A stretch of DNA of 54,054 nt from Enterococcus alcedinis (lineage in GTDB: Bacteria; Bacillota; Bacilli; Lactobacillales; Enterococcaceae). The DNA lies in NCBI RefSeq assembly GCF_014635985.1, contig NZ_BMDT01000014.1:1-54054 (forward strand), in the 5' to 3' direction. The notes beneath the pieces were generated by a model. That model did no database searches. It saw only the letters and a program-made list of their open reading frames with translations, and was not told the origin of the DNA. Positions 1 to 7,374 of the stretch are shown piece by piece. The position numbers were made by a program, and so were the translations under genes. Each line of letters starts with the position of its first letter. Position 1 is the first letter of the stretch.

Positions 1-472
1 TCTCACGATAAGAGATTGCGTAATCTAAAATATTAGTTTTTGTTTTTAACACTGTCTACTTGACAGGGAGCACTTCATATTAGATTGGTGGGGTATTATT
101 TTTCCTTCATAAACATAATCTTAAAAAAATTTTCTATTTCTATAAGACTGTTCATTAATTTTTCTAAAAAAGAAAAGTGTTATAAAACCCGTAAGAAAAT
201 TAGATGTTCCAGACATTGGGATTTAAGACAATACTAGAAAAACGAATCGAATTACACAAACTGTGATGGTTACGGATGGACATTGCAACTGACTATTAAT
301 GAGCGTAAAGTATGCTACTAATTAGTAAATCTATTTTTGTCACTTTCTGATATGTATATGTAACCCTTGATTACCACGAATTAACAATATCTGAACCAAT
401 TTCATAACTCTATTTTCAAAAAGATAAACACTCATCTAATTTCAAATCGTTCATTTTTTTGAAATTTCATGA
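1..472. other. AT-rich non-coding edge; possible end of an IS3-type element near 50-77
   Basis: I see no credible gene here. Bases 53-67 form a small hairpin (CTGTC, loop, GACAG) that continues into GGGAGCACTTCA and ends near 77. Read on the minus strand, the sequence starting TGAAGTGCTCCCTGTCAAG has the general look of an IS3/IS150-group terminal repeat, so an element lying left of the window may end here. That is a resemblance from memory, not a match. The rest is AT-rich with many stops in all frames. Confidence 0.35.
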
Positions 473-1681
473 CTATTTCTTTTCGGCATTCCTCTTAGAA
501 AGACGTTGATTGACAAAAGTTTTGACATTATAAGTAAGTTGAATCAGATGATAAAAGACAATGGCTTGGGCAGATTTGTAAAAGCGTGTGTCATTGAGCT
601 GATAATTCTCCTTTAGGTAGGTATTGACTCGCTCAACGCTACTTCTTTTTTTATACTTGGTCTCCCAAGCTTTTGTTCCTCGAGCGGGGTGATTGTATTT
701 TCTTTGATCATTCATCTGCTTGATTTTTATGACTTTTTGACAGAGACCTTCTCGTTGTAAAGGGCAGTTTTGACAGTGGATTTTGGGTTGAACATACTTA
801 AGTGCACCGTAACGAGAGTCATAACTATCGTATTGATAGCTGTGTTCTAAAAGACAAATAGGTGCGTAATAAGCATCCACTTCCCCGTCATTTTTTGGGA
901 CAAATTTTAAAGGAATGATGGGTTCAAACCCTAAATCATGGACTTCTTGATAAAGTTCTTGGGCATCATAGCCTTTATCAAAAGAAAAGTAGGTTGGTTC
1001 CTTCTTCGTAGACAACAAAGGGACCGTTTGACGAATCGTTGGAATCGCCAAACTGACATCTGAGGCGAAGGCCGATGCGATAGCCATACAAAGAATATAC
1101 TGGCTCTGGGTAGAAACAGCCAATGTTCCTTTATAGCCAAACCAAAAATTGTTCTTTCCTTTACTATTCTTTTTGACACCCCAAGCAGGATATGTCGGGA
1201 TTAAAGTGCGAAGTTCTTCTCTTGTCATCGTGCGTTGTTCTTTCGTTGACGGTAATTTTGGATTCTTTGTTTTTACAGGTTTGGTTCGTGCTTCAATGGC
1301 CGTGACATCAATAGCCACGTTTTCTTCAAAAATGTCCAATTCATCATTGATTAACTGAATCAGCGATTGGTTCATTTGTTCGATAACCGAAAGATTGGCT
1401 GCCAAAACAGCCATCGCACGAGAGTAGGTAGCCTCAGAAGGAATTGTTTCAGAGTAAAGAAAACCAACATTTAATTTTAAGCGCAAGTCACTTTTTAAGC
1501 GGCTAATTAAAGCTTTTTGTGTCGGAATTTTTTCCATAATGCGAACTATTAAGGAACGCAGTAGTGCTTCATAATTAACTGTAATGGACGGTCCAACACG
1601 AGTTTCTTTTTGGAATAAGTTCAAAACGATTGTCCAATCGAGTGGGGAGAAGATTTTTTTATATTTCTCCTGAATATCCAA
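473..1681 (-). CDS. DDE transposase (IS4/IS1182-like, DUF772-type)
   Basis: This 402-residue protein has the order expected of a DDE transposase with an N-terminal DUF772-like helical region. The likely catalytic residues are D125 (in AIDVTAIEAR), D235 (in FSFDKGYDA) and E350 (in KKRSSVERVNTYLKE). A cysteine cluster, C303-x2-C306 with C314, lies between the second Asp and the Glu, as in IS1182-like enzymes. The only start that fits is TTG at 1681, with no strong ribosome site, so expression may be weak. The frame is intact over its full length. It sits directly beside a bacteriocin cluster, which suggests the left part of the window is a mobile or recombining region. The family name is a judgement from motifs; an IS5-group relative is possible. 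Confidence 0.85.
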   Translation of the reverse strand: MDIQEKYKKIFSPLDWTIVLNLFQKETRVGPSITVNYEALLRSLIVRIMEKIPTQKALISRLKSDLRLKLNVGFLYSETIPSEATYSRAMAVLAANLSVIEQMNQSLIQLINDELDIFEENVAIDVTAIEARTKPVKTKNPKLPSTKEQRTMTREELRTLIPTYPAWGVKKNSKGKNNFWFGYKGTLAVSTQSQYILCMAIASAFASDVSLAIPTIRQTVPLLSTKKEPTYFSFDKGYDAQELYQEVHDLGFEPIIPLKFVPKNDGEVDAYYAPICLLEHSYQYDSYDSRYGALKYVQPKIHCQNCPLQREGLCQKVIKIKQMNDQRKYNHPARGTKAWETKYKKRSSVERVNTYLKENYQLNDTRFYKSAQAIVFYHLIQLTYNVKTFVNQRLSKRNAEKK

Positions 1682-1732
1682 TTTTTCTAAATAATCAATG
1701 TCAATAAGGTCGGTTGTTGTATAATGGACACA

Positions 1733-1769
1733 GGGAATCCCTCCTGTGAGTACTTGTCTGTCGTAGACA
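1733..1769. repeat. two small palindromes upstream of the transposase
   Basis: CACAGG (loop) CCTGTG and then TTGTCT-GTCGT-AGACAA lie back to back between the transposase start and the bacteriocin gene. They may belong to the right terminus of the IS, or to a leader hairpin limiting transposase expression. The second one loosely resembles the hairpin at 53-67 in inward orientation, which would make an element of about 1.7 kb. I could not define true terminal repeats or a target duplication. Confidence 0.4.
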
Positions 1770-1856
1770 ACCTAATTGTACCATATGGGGAGGTTCCTTT
1801 TTTTCGTCTTTTGAAAGAGTGGGTGTATCAACGGATTGAAGACCTAAATAATTATG

Positions 1857-1877
1857 AAAAGTGTATATACATCTTTT
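1857..1877 (+). promoter_or_regulatory. inverted repeat upstream of the bacteriocin gene
   Basis: AAAAG, then GTATATAC, then CTTTT form an imperfect palindrome about 45 bases before the bacteriocin start, in a very AT-rich stretch with TATA-like hexamers. It could be an operator or part of the promoter. I could not pick a convincing -35/-10 pair. Confidence 0.3.
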
Positions 1878-1919
1878 AGGAGATTTATATAGAAAATATT
1901 AATAAGGAGGAGAAACAGT

Positions 1920-2234
1920 ATGAAAAAAGGTAAATTTGCATTATTGCTATTGGTAGCAAGTATGACTGTAACTACTATCGCCTTTGCAGCAACATATCAA
2001 CATCCCGGAGGTAGAGGCTGGGCAAGAAATACAGAAAATTGGCATATGTTAAGCTATTTTGGAGAAGCGTATGCTCATAGTGGAGGTGTAACAAAAATTA
2101 CTTATACTGATTCGAAGGGTGTAGTATTAGGAACGAGGACAGCACAAGGAAACGCCGACTATAAGTCTATTACAGTCTATGACTCTCTTAATCCCTTTGC
2201 TAATAAAACAGAATTTTATTGTTACTTCTATTAA
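1920..2234 (+). CDS. lactococcin 972 family bacteriocin precursor
   Basis: The 104-residue product begins with a classical signal peptide (MKKGK, a hydrophobic stretch, then AFA-A), predicting cleavage near residue 23-24 and a mature peptide of about 80 residues. The mature part opens with TYQHPGG and ends with the aromatic run TEFYCYFY. It also carries a central HSGGV and a late NPFANKTEF. These match the pattern of lactococcin 972 (WQHGYG near the N-terminus, HSA in the middle, KASFYYNFW at the end). Lactococcin 972 is exported by the Sec route and blocks septum formation by binding lipid II. The gene has a strong AAGGAGGA site at 1907-1914. The downstream permease and ATPase genes are the usual partners of this family. 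The mature peptide is somewhat longer than the prototype and has one Cys. Confidence 0.88.
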   Translation: MKKGKFALLLLVASMTVTTIAFAATYQHPGGRGWARNTENWHMLSYFGEAYAHSGGVTKITYTDSKGVVLGTRTAQGNADYKSITVYDSLNPFANKTEFYCYFY

Positions 2235-2255
2235 GTTTTTCTGACTTATAAATCG

Positions 2256-2298
2256 TTTAATAGCATTGAGTGATTTCAATGCTATTAAATGATTTTTT
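2256..2298 (+). terminator. intrinsic terminator after the bacteriocin gene
   Basis: A long perfect stem (TTTAATAGCATTGA, five-base loop, complement) is followed by an interrupted T tract. It probably lets most transcripts stop after the bacteriocin, with read-through into the transporter genes. Confidence 0.8.
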
Positions 2299-2334
2299 AT
2301 TAAATAATCTTATAATTAAATAGAGGAAAATAAA

Positions 2335-2733
2335 ATGAAAAAAAACAACAAATTGTTATTAGCAATCCTCAGCATCTATACAGTAGTGTTATTCAGATTC
2401 CTCTTACACGGGGAAAGTTCAATCCAATCTATTTTGTTTCTTATATTTATAGCCTTAGTCAATCTCACTGTTTATTATATGCTGATTAAATCAAATGAAA
2501 AAGAAATTAAGGTGCATTTGATTGTAGGTAAGTCAATAAAAAAAGAACTCATGGATCAAGTCAGTGTTATTGGAAGCACACAGTTGTTAAGTCTCATTTT
2601 TTTAGAATTTATTATTTCGAATAGTACTGGAACAGTCGATTGGTTTATAGTGTTTTGGTTGTTATTTATTCTATTGAGTCTATTGGTGTTACAAATACTG
2701 ATTCTATGGCTGTTCATAAGGAAGGTATTATGA
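2335..2733 (+). CDS. small four-helix FtsX-like membrane protein of the bacteriocin cluster
   Basis: The 132-residue protein is almost entirely hydrophobic, with four predicted membrane helices near residues 7-24, 31-51, 78-97 and 102-128. Between helices 2 and 3 is KSNEKEIKVHLIVGKSIKKEL. That corresponds to the cytoplasmic coupling segment of FtsX/MacB permeases (EIxxLRxxG-like). The loop between helices 1 and 2 is only a few residues, so the usual extracellular domain is missing. It overlaps the next gene by four bases (ATGA), implying translational coupling. I infer it is one half of a heterodimeric permease handling or giving immunity to the bacteriocin. It could instead be a degenerate half of the single large immunity membrane protein seen in related clusters. 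Start: ATG after AGAGGAAA. Confidence 0.7.
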   Translation: MKKNNKLLLAILSIYTVVLFRFLLHGESSIQSILFLIFIALVNLTVYYMLIKSNEKEIKVHLIVGKSIKKELMDQVSVIGSTQLLSLIFLEFIISNSTGTVDWFIVFWLLFILLSLLVLQILILWLFIRKVL

Positions 2734-3623
2734 AAAAAATAAATTTCATGATTTTTAAAAAAAGGTTTTATTTATTTTTCTTGTTATTTTTCACTGTATT
2801 TTTTATGAATTTATTTCTATGGAACGAAACCAAACAATTAATTCAGGAATTTCCTCGTCTAATGATGTTAAAGAGTAACATTTCAGATGAAATCTATGAC
2901 ATTTCTTATGTTCCACCATCTTACGATGATGGTCTAGTAAAAGATTATAACCCAGAATCGAAGGAAAATATCGATAATTTTTTAATAGAAAGTTTTTATG
3001 ATACAGAGGGGAAAACAAAAATATATCTTGGAAAAGAAAAATATTTAAATTCTAGTAAGAAAGATAAAGAAAGTTTACTAACGCCTATTTCAGTAACTCA
3101 ACTCAAAAATAAACTTAAGATAGAAGTACTGGATCCCGAATTTTTTTCAGATATTATTATATTTGATTTAAAACCAGAAGAGTTAGAAGTGATTAAGAAA
3201 AAAGCTAAAGAGTTAAATTTTGATATATATATTTATTCTTTACGAGAGTCTTTTCAAAATGTATGGAATTATTATTTCGGGAATTTCATTTTTGGTTTAG
3301 TATCATCGGTTATTTTCATGAGCTTTAGTCTATTCATTATTTACTTAATTATTACATCAGGTTTAAAAATATTTCAGCAAGAAATTCGCATTTTGCGAAT
3401 TGTTGGATTATCAAAAATAAAAATAGAAAGAAACTTTAATATTTTGTTAATTTTTCCAATTATTTTAACATTACCATTGTTTTTTATTTTTGTTCAATCA
3501 ATTGATATGATAATAACTGTATCTGACGTAGCTTATTTATTAGCAAGTAATACGATTTTAATTATATTTTCACATGTATTGATCAACAAAAAAATTAGGA
3601 GGAAAATGAATGCTGACTCTTAA
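2730..3623 (+). CDS. FtsX/MacB-like permease of the bacteriocin cluster
   Basis: I place the start at ATG 2730, which overlaps the previous stop in ATGA and follows AAGGAAGG, giving 297 residues. Topology is one helix near residues 15-32, an extracytoplasmic domain of about 150 residues, then three helices in the C-terminal third. After helix 2 comes QQEIRILRIVGLSKIKIERN, the typical FtsX/MacB coupling motif. Related proteins in lactococcin-972-type clusters are called bacteriocin-associated integral membrane (putative immunity) proteins, usually 650-700 residues. This one is about half that size and is paired with the small upstream protein. Its C-terminus overlaps the ATPase gene by 14 bases, so the three form one operon. 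Confidence 0.8.
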   Translation: MKKINFMIFKKRFYLFFLLFFTVFFMNLFLWNETKQLIQEFPRLMMLKSNISDEIYDISYVPPSYDDGLVKDYNPESKENIDNFLIESFYDTEGKTKIYLGKEKYLNSSKKDKESLLTPISVTQLKNKLKIEVLDPEFFSDIIIFDLKPEELEVIKKKAKELNFDIYIYSLRESFQNVWNYYFGNFIFGLVSSVIFMSFSLFIIYLIITSGLKIFQQEIRILRIVGLSKIKIERNFNILLIFPIILTLPLFFIFVQSIDMIITVSDVAYLLASNTILIIFSHVLINKKIRRKMNADS

Positions 3624-4269
3624 AAATATCACTAAAACTTATAAAGATAAAAAAGTATTCCAAAATGCTAAATTTGAAGTGGAACCTGGAGAAATCGTCT
3701 TGCTTACTGGGAAATCAGGCATTGGAAAATCAACGTTACTAGATATAATCTCTGGTATTAAGAAATATGATTCAGGTACTTATTATTATCAAGGAATAGA
3801 AATCTTTCCACAAAATGATGAGAAAATGAGTGCTTTTAGAAATCAAGCTATTGGGTATATCCTGCAAGACTTTGCCTTAATTGAAGACTATACAGTTATG
3901 GAAAATATTTTATTACCGACACTTTATAATAATAAAATGGATAAAAAAATGGCTGAAAAAAAAGCGAGAGAGTTAGCCAGTCGTTTTGACCTAATCGGGC
4001 TATTTGGTAAAAAGGTGAAGAAACTTTCTGGTGGACAAAAACAACGAGTGGCGATTATTCGAAGCCTAATTCTTGATCCACAAATTATTTTAGCAGATGA
4101 ACCCACAACTAACTTAGATAGTGAGAACTTCGAATTCATTATGGAGATATTTAAAGAATTAAAAGAGTCTAGAAAAATTGTTATTATAGCAACCCATGAT
4201 TATCGTATCCATGAAATTGCTGATGTTGTTTATCAAGTAGAAAATTATAAATTGGTCAAAGATGTATAA
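3610..4269 (+). CDS. ABC transporter ATP-binding protein, lactococcin 972 type
   Basis: The 219-residue protein is a complete MacB/LolD-class ATPase. It has Walker A GKSGIGKST (residues 34-42), a Q-loop in YILQDFALIE, signature LSGGQKQRVAI, Walker B IILADEPTTNLD and an H-loop IATHDYRI. Start ATG 3610 follows GGAGGAAA and lies inside the permease gene. With the two membrane proteins it would form the export or immunity transporter for the bacteriocin at 1920. An IS6-type terminus begins only 20 bases after its stop, so any further original operon gene has been separated from it. Confidence 0.9.
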   Translation: MLTLKNITKTYKDKKVFQNAKFEVEPGEIVLLTGKSGIGKSTLLDIISGIKKYDSGTYYYQGIEIFPQNDEKMSAFRNQAIGYILQDFALIEDYTVMENILLPTLYNNKMDKKMAEKKARELASRFDLIGLFGKKVKKLSGGQKQRVAIIRSLILDPQIILADEPTTNLDSENFEFIMEIFKELKESRKIVIIATHDYRIHEIADVVYQVENYKLVKDV

Positions 4270-4289
4270 TTTTCTATCTGATAAATTCG

Positions 4290-4409
4290 GGTTCTGTTGC
4301 AAAGTTTTAAGTTCACTATCAATAAGGTAGAATAATAGAAAAAGGTAGGCTGTTCGATTTTCCGCCTACTAAAAACACTTCGAGTGTAGGAGAAGAGCAC
4401 CAATTTTAG
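4290..4409. mobile_element. remnant of an IS6-family element (IS1216/ISS1-like terminus)
   Basis: Bases 4290-4307 read GGTTCTGTTGCAAAGTTT, the well known terminal repeat of IS6-family elements such as IS26, IS257, IS1216 and ISS1. No transposase frame and no inverted second copy follow. Within about 120 bases the sequence becomes the middle of an ABC protein gene. This is therefore a solo terminus left by deletion or recombination. The inner boundary at about 4409 is set by the first readable codon of the ABC fragment and is approximate. Confidence 0.65.
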
Positions 4410-4712
4410 CATCATACTCAACTGTATTCTCAAGGAGCTAATTTATCAGAAGGACAAAAACAACTAATTTCATTTTGTAAAACCTTAGTATCAAATAAAA
4501 AAATTATGATTTTTGATGAAGATACATCACATCTTGACCAGGAGACCGAAGAAAAACTATTAGATTTTGCCTTTAACCATTTTAAAGAGCAGACTTTTAT
4601 TTTTACTTCTCATAGTGGTAATGTCAGAAAGAAATGTGATAAAGAATTCAATATTAATTCTAATAAGATGACTTTATTAGAGAAAGGAAATAGTTATGAA
4701 ATTATTAGGTAA
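4410..4712 (+). pseudogene. C-terminal fragment of an ABC exporter ATPase domain
   Basis: In the frame open from 4410 the translation reads YSQGANLSEGQKQLISF, then KKIMIFDEDTSHLD, then FTSHSGNV. These are the ABC signature, Walker B/D-loop and H-loop of an exporter-type (MsbA-like) ATPase. Walker A and any membrane domain are absent, because the sequence runs into the IS6-type remnant on the left with a TAG stop. About 100 codons survive and it cannot work as a transporter. An internal ATG at 4506 exists without clear meaning. The tail overlaps the next lipoprotein start by 17 bases, as genes in one operon would. Confidence 0.75.
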
Positions 4713-5075
4713 ACTATTCGTAACAATGCTGCTTCTGTTTTTATTTTCAGGTTGTGTAAAGATGCAAAGGATACAAATAAAGATAAGCCGAGTTCGTATG
4801 AGGGCTCTTATTTTAGTATAGAGTCTATTGTTGGGAAGATAAATAAAGAGGATTTCTCAATTAAAAACGGCGTATTAACTTCTAAAGAGATTACTGGAAG
4901 TATAAATGAACGCACGATGAAGTTAGTCTCTGATACAAAGAAATACAAGGTGAAATATTCAGAAGGTGAATTGACCCTTTTTGATAAGGAAGAAAAATCA
5001 GTTCTGATAGGATATAAACAAAATACTTCTAGTTTTAATCATATTGATAAGATATATGGCACGTATTTCCAATAA
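4696..5075 (+). pseudogene. lipoprotein gene, frameshifted at the lipobox
   Basis: ATG 4696 opens a clear lipoprotein signal: MKLLGKLF, a hydrophobic stretch, then LFSGC at 4747-4755. Directly after the Cys codon the reading frame shifts. The frame that continues smoothly (KDAKDTNKDKPSSYEGSYF and on) needs the two bases GT at 4756-4757 removed. In the 4696 frame translation ends near 4822. The downstream frame is hydrophilic and runs about 105 codons to TAA at 5073. I infer a lost or phase-switched lipoprotein of about 125 residues or more. Read the other way, a TTG at 4752 could start the second frame, but it has no ribosome site. The function is unknown. Confidence 0.7.
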
Positions 5076-5540
5076 ATCGTACCTAAATACCAGGATATCG
5101 TGCGAGAAAATGAAATGGAACTAAAAGAAGGGACGTATAAAAATACCAATATTAATTCTTTTGTGACGTCTATGACGATTGTCGGTGATGAATTAATGAT
5201 TAATCATCGAGATGAAGGGGAAATAAAAAATATCACTATCCATTTGAAAGAAATTTTACTAGATGAACCACATTTTGGTTATGATGATGAAGAAGAAATA
5301 GACGCCAAAATAATTGAATCTTATTTAAGTGGGCAAACGATTACGGATCTGACCGCACTTACAGGGTTTAGTTTGAAATACACTTTAGATGATTTTGAGG
5401 AAGAAAATTTAATTTTACATTTTGCTAAAGCAAATGCTACGGATGAGTTATTTTCTGTGATCGGAATAACATTAGTTAGTGAATCCCTTTTAAAGAATGA
5501 AATAGTCGATGATACTTTTGAGAAGATTCATGATGAATAA
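5076..5540 (+). pseudogene. probable second half of the broken lipoprotein, or a small soluble protein
   Basis: This frame is the same as that of the preceding lipoprotein body and follows its TAA stop without a gap (IVPKYQDIVRENEMELKEGTYK). The only possible starts, GTG 5100 or ATG 5115, lack a ribosome site. Both parts contain a similar EGSY/EGTY opening. The simplest reading is one longer two-domain lipoprotein cut by a stop codon at 5073-5075. The residues are acidic and soluble, with no membrane helix (for example DDEEEIDAKI). I do not recognise a family. If the stop is real and a start is used, it would be a protein of up to 146 residues. Confidence 0.5.
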
Positions 5541-7208
5541 AATTCTTTTCGATAAAAAATATCCTGCTGTTATTTTGTTGGTCGCGTTTATGTTTATTTC
5601 ACCTCAAATAATAACCCAAAATATGGTCATAGGTTCCGATGCCATTTTTCATTTTAATCGTTTTTTTGACGTATCGGAGCAAATAAAAAATAGGAATTTT
5701 GAATATTTTATCTCTATTTATGGTTTTCAGCAGTCTGGTCGAATTGTTAATGCACTTTATGGTCCTTTCCTTGCTTATTTCCATGGATTACTAGTATTAA
5801 TATCTAAAAATTGGTTCGTTTATCAAATTCTTTCAAATTTTATTCTATACAACTTAGCGGGATTTTCGATGTATAAATTTCTTGCTTCTGGGAATATTTC
5901 CCACAAAAAAAGTTTAATGGGATCATTGCCGTACATGTGTACTTTTTCCATTCTCTATTGGTCAACGAGGCAAGGGTTTTCTAGTTGGGGAGCGGCTGTA
6001 ATGCCCTTGTGTCTCTCATTAATCTTTTACGTTCTTGAAGAAAAGAAAGTTCCGAAATTTAGATTAGGTATATCGGTCGCTCTTTTATTTCAAATACATA
6101 CACTCTCAGCCTTCATGTTAGTTTTAATATTTATGCCAATTTTTATGTTTGCTTTTTGTAAAAGTAATCAGAAATTTTCTTTTTTTTTGCGCTATGATAG
6201 CAGAAATTGGTTTATTTGTTTTGTTAACGATGAATATTTGGTATGTGTTCATTCGAGTGACTGGTAAAAACCAATTAATTACACCATTCATCAATCAGAC
6301 AATGAGCTTAAATACGGTGAATAGGAATAGTTTTTATTGGCTCGTAAACCCAGGATCGCTATTGATCATACTGATGATTGTTATGCTATTTTTTATAAAA
6401 AAATGGAAAGCACAGGATGTTGGTAGTAAAATTATGTTCATAACAATGACCATTTTCTTATTGTTATCGACAAGTATTGTTTCGTGGAATTTTTTGATTC
6501 AAAAACAATTCTTTTTAGCAGAAATAATTCAGTTCCCTTTTCGATTTTTACACCTGTAACGATTTTTGCGATTTATCTTTTTTTGAAAATTACAAATTTC
6601 AAAAAAATATCAGAGGTTTTTTTTATTTAGGGATATTACAAGTAATTATTCTCATGTTTGTTGCGCTGAGTACATGGAACAAACAGGAAGATTTTATTTT
6701 ATCAGGATCTAAAACAGTTTTTAGAGAAAGCGACGTTGAAAAGATAAAACAATCATTCTACTCTCAGAACAAAGGCGAGGCTTTGGAGTTAGTCATGAAA
6801 TCGACACCCGATTACTTGCCTCTCTACGATGATGATCGTTCTACGGGCTTTTATGAACTCTATAAACATAAAATAATTGATAATAATCCCAATTTTGAAA
6901 AATCAGTTATTGGAAGACAGTTAGTCGTTCAAAACATTCATTTAACTGAAGAAGTGATTGAATTTCCGGTTGTTATCTATACAGGTACTTCTATAACAAC
7001 AATGGGAAATAAACTTACAAAAGAACAATATTCTTTAAGTACAATTGGAACGCCGCTAATTAATAAAAAATATATCCAGAATAATCAAATAGAGATTGCA
7101 TTCAAACATAAATTTTCAGATATATTGATTTACCTAACCGTCATTTTTTGGTTTCTATTGATTGTCGTTTATCTTTATTGCAAGACAAAAAAGATAAACA
7201 TATTTTAA
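5530..7208 (+). pseudogene. large polytopic membrane protein, broken by three frameshifts
   Basis: The start MMNKILFDKKYP at 5530 overlaps the preceding stop and follows GAGAAGA. The product is a many-helix membrane protein with an early GSDAIFHFNRF motif, reminiscent of GT-C/YfhO-like or '6-pyruvoyl-tetrahydropterin synthase related' membrane proteins. The frame breaks at the nine-T run 6180-6188, resumes to about 6545, shifts again near the T5 run 6545-6549, and shifts a third time at the T8 run 6617-6624. It then continues from 6631 to 7208, where the tail has a last membrane helix. Reassembled, it would be about 555 residues. Neighbouring housekeeping genes show no such errors, so decay is more likely than poor sequencing, though homopolymer miscalls cannot be excluded. 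Confidence 0.75.
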
Positions 7209-7240
7209 ATGGTCATCGAATAAGCGTTTCGATAACTATA

Positions 7241-7291
7241 AAAAATAAGCCCCATAAAAAATCGTTTTTGATTTTTTATGGGGCTTATTTT
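7241..7291. terminator. strong bidirectional terminator
   Basis: A stem of about 20 base pairs (AAATAAGCCCCATAAAAAAT and complement) is flanked by A and T runs on both sides. It closes the accessory island and separates it from the yhaO operon. Confidence 0.88.
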
Positions 7292-7296
7292 GACGT

Positions 7297-7318
7297 GATA
7301 CGAACAAACTTTCGTATC
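7297..7318. repeat. palindrome GATACGAA/TTCGTATC upstream of yhaO
   Basis: An 8-base perfect inverted repeat with a 6-base spacer lies about 55 bases before the yhaO start, between the terminator and the TAAAAT hexamer near 7345. It could be an operator for the yhaO-N-M operon. No regulator is indicated. Confidence 0.45.
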
Positions 7319-7374
7319 TTGCTGACTTTTTGCCTTTCCAATGGTAAAATGAAAAGAAAAAGGGAGGTTTTCAA

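Noticed and set aside
4506-4712. A small stand-alone ABC protein
   Set aside because: It lacks Walker A. The frame is open upstream to 4410 with further ABC signature sequence and then ends at the IS remnant, so it is a fragment.
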